Assembly (NCBI RefSeq): GCF_030538495.1
Contig: NZ_JAUNTW010000010.1
Span: 25,832-89,831, forward strand
Length of the DNA stretch: 64,000 nucleotides
Reading direction: 5' to 3'
From: Paracoccus sp. (in: a-proteobacteria)
GTDB taxonomy: Bacteria; Pseudomonadota; Alphaproteobacteria; Rhodobacterales; Rhodobacteraceae
Shown: positions 11,729-19,111 of the stretch, in pieces
Position numbering within the stretch: the first letter of the stretch is position 1
How the letters are laid out: the number at the start of each line of letters is the position of its first letter
The notes under the pieces: model-generated
Database searches by the model: none
The model's input: only the letters and a program-made list of their open reading frames with translations
What the model was told of the DNA's origin: nothing
Position numbers and translations under genes: made by a program

Positions 11729-11757
11729 AAAAAAGGGGCCGTTCGGCCCCTTTTTTT
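11729..11757. terminator. Bidirectional rho-independent terminator
   Basis: A-rich run, GGGGCC, GTTC loop, GGCCCC and seven T: a perfect stem flanked by A and T tracts, so it can stop transcription in both directions. It separates the small protein gene (+) from the convergent 3-hydroxybutyryl-CoA dehydrogenase (-), whose stop codon lies in the T tract. Confidence 0.93.
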
Positions 11758-12631
11758 ATCGCGTCGGAACGGGTTCGTCGCCGCGATAGTCGTAAAATCC
11801 GCGCCCGGTTTTGCGGCCCAGCCAGCCCGCTTCGACATATTTCGTCAACAACGGGCAGGGGCGGTATTTCGTATCGGCCAGCCCGTCATGCAGCACGTTC
11901 ATAATCGCCAGACAGGTGTCCAGCCCGATGAAATCGGCCAGTTCCAGCGGCCCCATCGGGTGATTGGTCCCCAGCTTCATCGCGCTGTCGATGGATTTGA
12001 CCGACCCCACGCCTTCGTAGAGGGTATAGACCGCCTCATTGATCATCGGCATCAGGATACGGTTCACGATAAAGGCGGGGAAATCCTCGGCGCTTGCGGC
12101 GGTTTTGCCCAGCTTTTCAACGACCTGAAGCATCAGCTGATAGGTGTCTTCGTCGGTCGCAATGCCACGGATCAGTTCGACCAGCTGCATCACCGGCACG
12201 GGGTTCATGAAGTGGAACCCCATGAATTTTTCCGGGCGGTCGGTGCGGCTGGCCAGTCGCGTGATCGAAATCGACGACGTGTTGGATGTCAGGATCGTGT
12301 TCGGTTTCAGATGCGGAACCAGATCTTCGAAAATGGCGTGTTTGACGGTTTCGCGTTCGGTCGCGGCTTCGATCACCAGATCGGTCTGGCCCAGATCGGC
12401 CAGCTTCAGCGTGGTTTTGATGCGGCCCATGGCGGCCGCCTTATCTTCGGCGGATACTTTGCCGCGGCTGACCTGACGTTCGATGTTGCGGTCGATCAGG
12501 GCGACCGCCTTATTCAGCGCATCCTGGCTGATGTCGGTCATCAGCACGTCATAGCCCGCCAATGCAAAGACATGCGCGATGCCGTTGCCCATCTGCCCGG
12601 CGCCGATGACGCCCACCGATTGAATTGCCAT
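11756..12631 (-). CDS. 3-hydroxybutyryl-CoA dehydrogenase
   Basis: An NAD(P)-dependent enzyme interconverting 3-hydroxybutyryl-CoA and acetoacetyl-CoA, of 291 residues. The start at 12631 follows AGGGGA. The Rossmann fold opens at once with GVIGAGQMGNGIAHV, the catalytic region holds NTSSISIT and GFHFMNPVPVM (with the active-site His), and the C-terminal helical domain has NRILMPMINEA and GTNHPMGPLELADFIGLD. In related genomes, from memory, this gene sits close to etfBA; here two VPLPA-CTERM genes lie between. Likely roles are butyrate/PHB metabolism or beta-oxidation. Confidence 0.94.
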   Translation of the reverse strand: MAIQSVGVIGAGQMGNGIAHVFALAGYDVLMTDISQDALNKAVALIDRNIERQVSRGKVSAEDKAAAMGRIKTTLKLADLGQTDLVIEAATERETVKHAIFEDLVPHLKPNTILTSNTSSISITRLASRTDRPEKFMGFHFMNPVPVMQLVELIRGIATDEDTYQLMLQVVEKLGKTAASAEDFPAFIVNRILMPMINEAVYTLYEGVGSVKSIDSAMKLGTNHPMGPLELADFIGLDTCLAIMNVLHDGLADTKYRPCPLLTKYVEAGWLGRKTGRGFYDYRGDEPVPTR

Positions 12632-12838
12632 CACTGTCCCCTGTTCAGGTGTCGCCGCGACGATAGAGCGGCCCGCGCGCGGGATCAATGCGGAATACGG
12701 GCGGCGTCGATTTCGCGGCACATCCATCAGTTGTTAGCATTGGTTAAGTTTCAGCTATGCACCCCGCGCTTTACCGTGTTAGCGTCTTCATGTTGACCAT
12801 AGGTCAAAAAGGTTGTGAATGTTTTAATGAGGACGGCT

Positions 12839-13924
12839 ATGAAAACAAACGTAAAAACGGCCGCGTTTGCGGCTGGTCTGGCACTGATCGGCGGAGCTGC
12901 CGCCGCTGATTCTCTGTCGCCTGAGAATCTTCGCGTTACGCTCAGCTATGGGGAATCGGTCACGGTCAACCGTACGGTGACGGTTGATGCCGGGTCGCTG
13001 ACCACGGGCAAGGTCGATGTGTTCTTTCTGGCTGACACGACCGGGTCGATGGGCAGCTATATCAACACCGTGCGCACCTACGCCGACAACATTTTCGCCG
13101 GCACCCAGAACTTTGGCGATGTGGCTTGGGGTGTGGGCGAATACAAAGATTTTCCGCAAGGGTCATGGGGTGATCCCACTGACTTTCCGTGGCGCTTGAA
13201 TCAGGCGGTGACCCAAGACACCGACGCCCTGCGCACCGGTCTGGGGCAATGGTCGCCGTCGGGTGGCCACGACTGGCCCGAATCGAACCTGTATGCGCTG
13301 CAACAGGTCGCGACGGACCCGGCTGTGGGCTGGCGCGACGGGGCCAGCAGATTTGCTGTGTGGTTCGGTGATGCGCCGGGACATGATCCTGTCAGCACCG
13401 ACGGTTATCCGGGGCCGAATCTGGCGACGACCATCAGCGATCTGAACGACGCCGATATTACGGTGTTTGCTGTGGGATCGTATGATTTGAACATTAACAA
13501 TCAGGCAACCGACATCACGGGGGCGACCGGCGGCGCGGCCTTTCTGTCGGGCGATCCGGGCGGTTCGATCACCGACCTGATCCGTGGCGCTTTGGATGAC
13601 GCCTTTGCCAGCTATCGCAGCGTGTCGGTGCTGCCTTCGGGCGATCTGGACGGGCTGGATGTTGTGGTTTCGGCGGCGCATACGGGGTCGTTTGATCGTT
13701 CGACCACGCGCAGCTTTGACTTTCAGATCACCTACACGGCGCAGCGCGCAGGCAATTGGGATGTGATGCTGACGACCTTTGTGGACCGCAACAGCGTCGC
13801 GCAAGGTCTGGACAGCATTACCGCATCCGGCGCGCTCAGCCCGGCACCCGTGCCGCTGCCGGCTGCGGGGTGGCTGTTGGTCGCGGGCTTGGGCGGCATG
13901 GCTGCGCTGCGCCGCCGCCGCTGA
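12839..13924 (+). CDS. VPLPA-CTERM protein with von Willebrand factor A domain
   Basis: Predicted 361 residues; the start at 12839 is preferred over two upstream ATGs because GAGGA lies 6 nt before it and it opens the signal peptide MKTNVKTAAFAAGLALIGGA. A vWA domain (about 55-270) begins with VDVFFLADTTGSM, a metal-site (MIDAS) variant in which Thr replaces the first Ser, and includes WFGDAPGHDP and FAVGSYD strands. The C-terminus is a sorting tail, VPLPAAGWLLVAGLGG then RRRR. It is probably a cell-surface adhesion-type protein. It is divergent from 3-hydroxybutyryl-CoA dehydrogenase and followed by its own terminator. Confidence 0.88.
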   Translation: MKTNVKTAAFAAGLALIGGAAAADSLSPENLRVTLSYGESVTVNRTVTVDAGSLTTGKVDVFFLADTTGSMGSYINTVRTYADNIFAGTQNFGDVAWGVGEYKDFPQGSWGDPTDFPWRLNQAVTQDTDALRTGLGQWSPSGGHDWPESNLYALQQVATDPAVGWRDGASRFAVWFGDAPGHDPVSTDGYPGPNLATTISDLNDADITVFAVGSYDLNINNQATDITGATGGAAFLSGDPGGSITDLIRGALDDAFASYRSVSVLPSGDLDGLDVVVSAAHTGSFDRSTTRSFDFQITYTAQRAGNWDVMLTTFVDRNSVAQGLDSITASGALSPAPVPLPAAGWLLVAGLGGMAALRRRR

Positions 13925-13943
13925 TCCGGGGGAGACGAACGCG

Positions 13944-13973
13944 AAACGCCGTCCCATCGGGGCGGCGTTTTTT
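13944..13973 (+). terminator. Terminator of the vWA VPLPA-CTERM gene
   Basis: AAACGCCG pairs with CGGCGTTT, the stem extends inward through CCC/GGG around a short ATC loop, and a run of six T follows. It starts 20 nt after the stop codon. Confidence 0.88.
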
Positions 13974-13980
13974 ATGCGCG

Positions 13981-14010
13981 ATCCGGCGGGGCTGTCACGC
14001 CCCGCCGGAT
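13981..14010 (-). terminator. Perfect 12-bp GC hairpin downstream of the third VPLPA-CTERM gene
   Basis: ATCCGGCGGGGC (13981-13992) pairs exactly with 13999-14010 across a 6-nt loop. It lies downstream of the minus-strand gene ending at 14051 and is a variant of the etfA terminator at 14993-15021 (same core, one loop change), but lacks the adjacent T run on the minus strand. It is either a weakened terminator copy or an RNA 3'-end stabiliser. Confidence 0.6.
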
Positions 14011-14047
14011 GATGTCAGGGGTTAACCCCCAGAAATCGCAGCCTTTC
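13986..14047. repeat. 62-bp direct repeat, copy 1
   Basis: Matches 15001-15062 at 56 of 62 positions by eye. It contains the inner GC hairpin, a GATGATGTCAGGGG block, a small CCCC/GGGG palindrome and GAAATC.CAGC. It lies immediately downstream of the VPLPA-CTERM gene ending at 14051. Confidence 0.9.
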
Positions 14048-14050
14048 GCC

Positions 14051-14866
14051 TTACGCCCGGCGACGCAGCGCCGCAAAGGCCCCTAGCCCGGCCAGCAGCA
14101 ACGCCCCACCGGCAGGCAGCGGAACGGGGGCGGGTTGGGGCGCGTCGTTCAGGACGGTGACGGCCAGGGTTTCGACGCGATAACGGAATTGCGTATCGGT
14201 CAGCGTTTGCAGCGTGGTCCAATCCATGCGGGTGTGGTATTCGCCGGTAGCTTCATCATATTCTTCGACCTCATGTGTTTCGCCGATATAATGATAATCT
14301 GCGAACCAACCGTCGCTGTTTCGTGCATACAGCACGGCTGTCAGGTCAACGTGATCCCACAGGCTAAACGGATTGTCGAAAATCGTATTTGCCCAGACGT
14401 AAAGCCCGCTGCCGGAAAAAAGGCGCGAGGTCGGAGTAGATGATGTCTCGGCACTTCTAAGTATATACATGGATTGGTGGTAATAATAACCACCGTCATA
14501 ATAAACATCCTGATTTACCGACCACCTGTCGAGATTTACAACGGTGCTGAATTCAGCGTCACCCACCCAAACATGCGTCGGAATAGCGGCCGAGCTTTGG
14601 GCAATCTCATCGTTGAATACCGGCTTTCCGCCCGCGTAAGAATCAACCTGCGGGGGCGTATAGCGATAATTCTCGAAGGTTGCAGAATCAATAATCCATT
14701 CCGCGCGCACGCTTTCGCCGATTATATTACGTCCCGCCTCGCCAAAAATGCCGGTCAGGTCATGGCCGCGGGTCACGGTCCCCGTCGCGGTCACTTTGAC
14801 CACGGCGGCGGATGCGGCGGATGACAGCAGGGCGGCGGTTAAGGTTAATGTGGCGAATTTAAGCAT
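14051..14866 (-). CDS. VPLPA-CTERM surface protein of unknown fold
   Basis: Predicted 271 residues; the start at 14866 follows AAAGGG and opens a signal peptide (MLKFATLTLTAALLSSAASA). The mature region is beta-rich with many Tyr and Trp (for example DVYYDGGYYYHQSMYILR around residue 120). The C-terminus has the sorting tail VPLPAGGALLLAGLG then RRRA. The central coding sequence is visibly AT-richer than neighbouring genes, and the gene lies between two 62-bp direct repeats, both hints of recent gain. The fold of the exported part was not recognised. Confidence 0.83.
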   Translation of the reverse strand: MLKFATLTLTAALLSSAASAAVVKVTATGTVTRGHDLTGIFGEAGRNIIGESVRAEWIIDSATFENYRYTPPQVDSYAGGKPVFNDEIAQSSAAIPTHVWVGDAEFSTVVNLDRWSVNQDVYYDGGYYYHQSMYILRSAETSSTPTSRLFSGSGLYVWANTIFDNPFSLWDHVDLTAVLYARNSDGWFADYHYIGETHEVEEYDEATGEYHTRMDWTTLQTLTDTQFRYRVETLAVTVLNDAPQPAPVPLPAGGALLLAGLGAFAALRRRA

Positions 14867-14992
14867 ATAATACCCTTTCACAGAAAACATTCACGCGGAA
14901 TTGTTATCAGGGGGCCGGGGCGTCACAAAGCCCTTTTTGCGCTGATTGCGCGGCGGTCGTATTCGGGTTACGTCGCCGTCACGCGCCGCCAA

Positions 14993-15021
14993 TAAAAAAG
15001 GCGGGGCTGTGACGCCCCGCC
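14993..15021 (-). terminator. Rho-independent terminator of etfBA
   Basis: On the minus strand GGCGGGGC, a 6-nt loop and GCCCCGCC are followed by six T and ATT. It starts about 30 nt after the etfA stop codon. Confidence 0.92.
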
Positions 15022-15062
15022 GGATGATGTCAGGGGGTAATCCCCCGAAATCACAGCTTTTC
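15001..15062. repeat. 62-bp direct repeat, copy 2 (etfA 3' end plus terminator stem)
   Basis: The second copy of the repeat at 13986-14047. It includes the last codons of etfA (AAG CTG TGA, minus strand), the spacer and the terminator stem. Because it spans functional etfA sequence, this copy is probably the original and 13986-14047 the duplicate. Confidence 0.9.
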
Positions 15063-15977
15063 AGTCAGTTCCGGCACGACGGTGAACAGGTCGCCGACCA
15101 GCCCGTAATCCGCGACTTGGAAAATCGGGGCTTCTTCGTCTTTGTTGATCGCGACGATGACTTTGCTGTCTTTCATCCCGGCAAGGTGCTGAATCGCGCC
15201 GGAAATACCGACGGCGACATACAGTTCCGGGGCCACGACTTTACCGGTCTGGCCGACCTGCCAATCGTTCGGGGCATAGCCCGAATCGACCGCTGCGCGC
15301 GATGCGCCAACGGCGGCGCCCAGCTTGTCGGCCAGCGTTTCGATCAGCGCGAACTGTTCCTTGGACCCCAAAGCGCGACCGCCCGAGACCACACGCCCGG
15401 CCGAGGTCAGCTCGGGGCGGTCGGATTTCGCCACTTCGTCCGCGACCCAGGCCGACAGCGCCGGATCATCGGCCAGCGTCGCATCCGACACGGCGGCGTC
15501 CGCGCCAGCACCGGCGGCGTCAAACGACGCGGTGCGGATGGTCATGACCTTTTTCGCGTCCGACGATTTCACCGTCTGGATCGCGTTGCCCGCGTAAACG
15601 GGGCGTTCAAAGGTATCGGCGTCCACCACGCCCGACACGTCCGAAATCACCATCACATCCAGCAGCGCGGCCACGCGCGGCATGACGTTTTTCGCATCAG
15701 TCGTCGCCGGGGCGACGATATGCGAATAATCGCCCGCCAGCGACACGATCAGCGCAGCGGTCGGTTCAGCCAGACGGTGACCGTAACGCGCATCTTCGGC
15801 GACCAGCACGCGGGCCACGCCGTCGATTTTCGCAGCTTCTGCCGCGGCGTCGCGCGCGGATGCACCGGCGCACAGCACGGTGACATCGCCCAAGCCTTTG
15901 ACGGCATTCACAGCTTTCGCCGTGGCATCGCGGTTCAGAACGCCGCCGGTAACCTCACCCAGAAGAAGAACAGCCAT
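15051..15977 (-). CDS. etfA: Electron transfer flavoprotein alpha subunit
   Basis: The FAD-binding half of the EtfAB heterodimer, which collects electrons from acyl-CoA and other dehydrogenases and passes them to ETF-quinone oxidoreductase. The 308 residues include SAGRVVSGGRALGSKEQF and VAVGISGAIQHLAGMKDS, the FAD site. The ATG at 15977 overlaps the etfB TGA by one base (TGATG); an in-frame GTG one codon earlier is less likely. It is cotranscribed with etfB and ends at a strong terminator. Confidence 0.97.
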   Translation of the reverse strand: MAVLLLGEVTGGVLNRDATAKAVNAVKGLGDVTVLCAGASARDAAAEAAKIDGVARVLVAEDARYGHRLAEPTAALIVSLAGDYSHIVAPATTDAKNVMPRVAALLDVMVISDVSGVVDADTFERPVYAGNAIQTVKSSDAKKVMTIRTASFDAAGAGADAAVSDATLADDPALSAWVADEVAKSDRPELTSAGRVVSGGRALGSKEQFALIETLADKLGAAVGASRAAVDSGYAPNDWQVGQTGKVVAPELYVAVGISGAIQHLAGMKDSKVIVAINKDEEAPIFQVADYGLVGDLFTVVPELTEKL

Positions 15978-16735
15978 CACACAACCCCCGCTTCTTTCAG
16001 TTTCGCGACCAGTTCGTCAACCGAACCCACCTTGATGCCCGCCTTGCGGCCTTCGGGTTCCTTGGTGGAAACCACGGTCAGGCGCGGGGTGACATCGACG
16101 CCGTAATCGGCGGCGGTTTTTTCGTCCAACGGCTTTTTCTTGGCCTTCATGATGTTGGGCAGCGACGCATAGCGCGGTTCGTTCAGGCGCAGGTCCGCCG
16201 TCACAATCGCGGGCAGGGTGACGCTGATCGTTTGCAGACCGCCGTCCACTTCGCGGGTCACAACGGCTTTGTCGCCGTCGATGTCCACCTTGCTGGCAAA
16301 GGTCGCCTGACCCCAGCCCAACAGAGCGGCCAGCATCTGACCCGTCGCGTTCATGTCGTTGTCGATCGCCTGTTTCCCGGCGATGACCAGTTGCGGCTGT
16401 TCGGCATCAACCACGGCTTTCAGGATTTTGGCGACGGCCAGCGGTTCGATGTCCTGATGCACATCATCGGCGGCGACGACCAGAATCGCGCGGTCGGCCC
16501 CCATGGCCAAGGCGGTGCGCAGCGTTTCGGCGGCCTGTTTCACGCCGATGCTGACGGCAACGACCTCGGTCGCGGCGCCTTTTTCTTTCAGGCGGATCGC
16601 CTCTTCCACGGCGATTTCGTCAAAGGGGTTCATCGACATTTTGACATTCGCCAGATCAACACCCGATCCGTCCGCTTTGACACGGGCCTTCACGTTATAG
16701 TCGATCACGCGCTTGACCGGCACGAGGACTTTCAT
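15977..16735 (-). CDS. etfB: Electron transfer flavoprotein beta subunit
   Basis: The AMP-binding partner of EtfA, with normal length of 252 residues. It starts [20 protein letters not shown] after an AGGGAGAGAGG ribosome site. The signature [20 protein letters not shown] and the AMP-site region [20 protein letters not shown] are present. It is the first gene of the etfBA pair and is preceded by 120 nt after the adenosyltransferase gene on the same strand. Confidence 0.97.
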   Translation of the reverse strand: MKVLVPVKRVIDYNVKARVKADGSGVDLANVKMSMNPFDEIAVEEAIRLKEKGAATEVVAVSIGVKQAAETLRTALAMGADRAILVVAADDVHQDIEPLAVAKILKAVVDAEQPQLVIAGKQAIDNDMNATGQMLAALLGWGQATFASKVDIDGDKAVVTREVDGGLQTISVTLPAIVTADLRLNEPRYASLPNIMKAKKKPLDEKTAADYGVDVTPRLTVVSTKEPEGRKAGIKVGSVDELVAKLKEAGVV

Positions 16736-16855
16736 GCGCCTCTCTCCCTAAATTGCGTCATATCTGCGACATTTTTTAACGGTGGTCGCGCCGCAATAAC
16801 AGGGGAAAAATGCGATTTGGCCTAATGGGTCAGCCCATCTGCCCTTTTGTGGGCG

Positions 16856-17428
16856 CTAACGGCTGCCGCCCGGCACCCATAACACGTCATTGGTGCCGTT
16901 TTCATTGGCCACACGCGCGGCCACGAACAGCCAATCCGACAGCCGGTTCAGATACCGAATCGCCGCAGGGTTCGCGTCATCGGCCTGTGCCAGCCGCGTG
17001 GCGCAGCGTTCGGCGCGGCGCGCGACGGTGCGCGACAGATGCAGATGCGCGGCCAGAACCGACCCTCCGGGCAGGATGAAACTGCGCAGAGGTTCCAGTG
17101 GCGCGTTCATCGCGTCGATTTCGGTTTCCAGCCGGTCCACCTGCGCGTCGATCATGCGCAGCACCGGATAGCCCGCGTCAGAGTCGGCGGCCATGTTCGG
17201 GCGCGACAGATCCGCGCCCAGATCGAACAGGTCGTTCTGAATCACCGCCAGCCGGTCGCCCATGGTCACATCGGCGTGCAACCGGCACAGGCCCAGCGTC
17301 GCGTTCAGTTCGTCCACCGTGCCATAGGCTTCGACCCGCGCGTCATGTTTCGCCACCCGGCTGCCATCCGACAGCGCGGTGTCGCCCTTATCCCCGGTGC
17401 GGGTATAGATTTTGTTCAGAACAACCAT
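16856..17428 (-). CDS. Cob(I)yrinic acid a,c-diamide adenosyltransferase, PduO type
   Basis: Transfers the adenosyl group of ATP to cob(I)alamin to make coenzyme B12. The 190 residues carry the PduO-type ATP-binding motif YTRTGDKGDTALSDG at residues 8-22, YGTVDELNATLG, and the C-terminal RYLNRLSDWLFVAARVAN helix. The start ATG at 17428 overlaps the TGA of the upstream small membrane protein by one base. Its position upstream of etfBA is, from memory, a recurrent Rhodobacterales arrangement. The cobyric acid synthase cobQ lies 7 kb away. Confidence 0.94.
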   Translation of the reverse strand: MVVLNKIYTRTGDKGDTALSDGSRVAKHDARVEAYGTVDELNATLGLCRLHADVTMGDRLAVIQNDLFDLGADLSRPNMAADSDAGYPVLRMIDAQVDRLETEIDAMNAPLEPLRSFILPGGSVLAAHLHLSRTVARRAERCATRLAQADDANPAAIRYLNRLSDWLFVAARVANENGTNDVLWVPGGSR

Positions 17429-17628
17429 CAGCCTGCCGCCAGATAGGAAATGAGGATTAACAACACCACGGCCCCCGCCTGTAAAATCAGACGCCACCGC
17501 ATCATTTTGTTGCTGGCGGATGGGTTCGCGCCTTTGTTGCGCATGAATTTTCCGATGCCCAGAACCAGCACCGCGACAACGGCGGCGCACAGAATGGCAA
17601 CCGCGATCAGGCCAATATTGGTGGACAT
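17428..17628 (-). CDS. Twin transmembrane helix small protein (HIG1-like)
   Basis: Only 66 residues: one membrane helix (about 5-24), a basic loop GKFMRNKGANPSASNKMMRW, and a second helix (about 44-64). The layout and the S.K.MRWR segment fit the HIG1/twin-helix family seen upstream of adenosyltransferase genes in this order. AAAGGCGG serves as ribosome site, and the stop codon overlaps the next start (TGATG). It is probably an inner-membrane protein; a link to respiratory complexes is known for HIG1 relatives but only inferred here. Confidence 0.82.
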   Translation of the reverse strand: MSTNIGLIAVAILCAAVVAVLVLGIGKFMRNKGANPSASNKMMRWRLILQAGAVVLLILISYLAAG

Positions 17629-17654
17629 ATGCACCGCCTTTCGATGCGGATAAC

Positions 17655-18488
17655 CTAGCCGCGCCGGGCGATGACGTCCAGTATGCGCGTGGACAGCACC
17701 CGCCGCCCAATCCCGGCAAGCCATGTCGGCGTGGTGACGTAATACCGGGGCGAGGGGTTGCGCGCGGTCAAGGCGCGGATAATCCGGTCGCTGACCGCGG
17801 ATGCGGGCAGTTGAAAGCGGTCCTTTTTGCCGCTGTTGTCATACAGCCGCGCCAGCAACCCGCCGCGATATTGATCGGCGCGCGCGCTGTTTTGCCAATC
17901 AACCCAGCGTTCAAAATGCGGGATGGCGTTTGCGCGAATATGGCTGGCAATGGGGCCGGGGGCGATCAGAATGACCTTGACCGGGGTGTCGTGCATTTCC
18001 AGCCGCAGAACATCGGTCAGCCCTTCAAGCGCGAATTTCGTCGCGACATAGGGGCCGCGCCATGTGATCCCGACCATGCCCAGAACCGAACTGATGCTGA
18101 TGATTCGCCCGCCATGGTCACGAAAATGCGGGATCAGCCGGGTGGTCAGGTCATGAGTGCCGAACAGATTCGCTTCGAATATCGCGCGCAGGCCGTCGCG
18201 GGGAATATCCTCGACCGCGCCGGGCAGGGCAAAGGCCGCGTTGTTGATCAGCGCGTCGATCCGCCCCCCAGCCAAGGCCGCCTGCGCACAGGCCGCCACG
18301 CTGTCCGGGTCGGACAATTCCAGATGCAAACACTCCATCCCTTCGGCCCGGCGGGCGGCGATGTCATCGGGTTTGCGGCAGGTGGCAACGACCTGCCAAC
18401 CTAAATGATGCAGACGCCGTGCGGCGTCCAGCCCGATGCCCGACGAACAGCCGGTGATCAGAACGCGGCCCTTGGGCTTGGTTGTCAT
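17655..18488 (-). CDS. Short-chain dehydrogenase/reductase
   Basis: A classical SDR of 277 residues. The NAD(P) site is TGCSSGIG (about residues 13-20), followed by NNAAFALPG, the catalytic SSVLGM...YVATK triad region (Ser about 147, Tyr about 161, Lys about 165), and APGPI. The basic residues near CRKPDD suggest NADP preference. The C-terminal part (RYYVTTPTWLAGIGRRVLS) resembles SDRs acting on lipophilic substrates. It overlaps the upstream SH3-protein gene by 4 nt. Substrate unknown. Confidence 0.9.
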   Translation of the reverse strand: MTTKPKGRVLITGCSSGIGLDAARRLHHLGWQVVATCRKPDDIAARRAEGMECLHLELSDPDSVAACAQAALAGGRIDALINNAAFALPGAVEDIPRDGLRAIFEANLFGTHDLTTRLIPHFRDHGGRIISISSVLGMVGITWRGPYVATKFALEGLTDVLRLEMHDTPVKVILIAPGPIASHIRANAIPHFERWVDWQNSARADQYRGGLLARLYDNSGKKDRFQLPASAVSDRIIRALTARNPSPRYYVTTPTWLAGIGRRVLSTRILDVIARRG

Positions 18489-18970
18489 TGCAGGGACAGA
18501 AACTGGCTGGACATGAACCCCTCGCGTCCTTGTGCGTCACGAATATTGACCCAAGCGGCATCGGTTGGCCCAATTGCGTGAACCCGTGCGCCATTTGTCA
18601 AGGCGCCCACTACGCCATCATTCGTCGATGGACCAGAGCGGAAATTCACCCGATTGCCTGTGACCATCATCACCGGCAAATCACTGTCGGGCAGGGCGGT
18701 GACGGCGGCAGCGGGTGCCACATCGCGGCCCGCATATTCCGGCGATGACCGCAGGGCCGGGCCGGGGAATTGCTGCACCTGTTCCGGCGTCTGTTCGGTC
18801 GTGACAACTTCAGGTTCGGCCACAGGTGCGGGAACCGGCGTGGTTTCCACAACCGGCACCGGTTCTGGCGCGGGGCGACGCGCGGATCGCAGATCATCGC
18901 CCCCCATCACCGACAGAACGCCAAACATCGCCACCAAAGTGACCACCAGCAATAGACCCAATCGCAACAT
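18485..18970 (-). CDS. Bacterial SH3-domain protein with membrane anchor
   Basis: 161 residues: an N-terminal membrane helix (MLRLGLLLVVTLVAMFGVLS), a Pro/Val/Glu-rich linker (about 30-75), and a C-terminal SH3b domain (about 100-161) with GNRVNFRSGPSTNDGVVGAL and WVNIRDAQGREGFM. SH3b domains often bind cell-wall peptides, so a periplasmic envelope role is likely. Its last four bases overlap the start of the SDR gene. It is divergent from parC. Confidence 0.85.
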   Translation of the reverse strand: MLRLGLLLVVTLVAMFGVLSVMGGDDLRSARRPAPEPVPVVETTPVPAPVAEPEVVTTEQTPEQVQQFPGPALRSSPEYAGRDVAPAAAVTALPDSDLPVMMVTGNRVNFRSGPSTNDGVVGALTNGARVHAIGPTDAAWVNIRDAQGREGFMSSQFLSLQ

Positions 18971-19111
18971 GTCCCGTCCTGCATTTCTTGGCGGATATCC
19001 CGCCGCTTTACCGTGCCTGCGGTCCTAACGCGACATCTGGTGTGATGTTCCGCTGCGTATCGGCGGAAATTGATCTGGACCGGGGCGGTCCGGGCGCGTA
19101 TTCCCCCGCCT

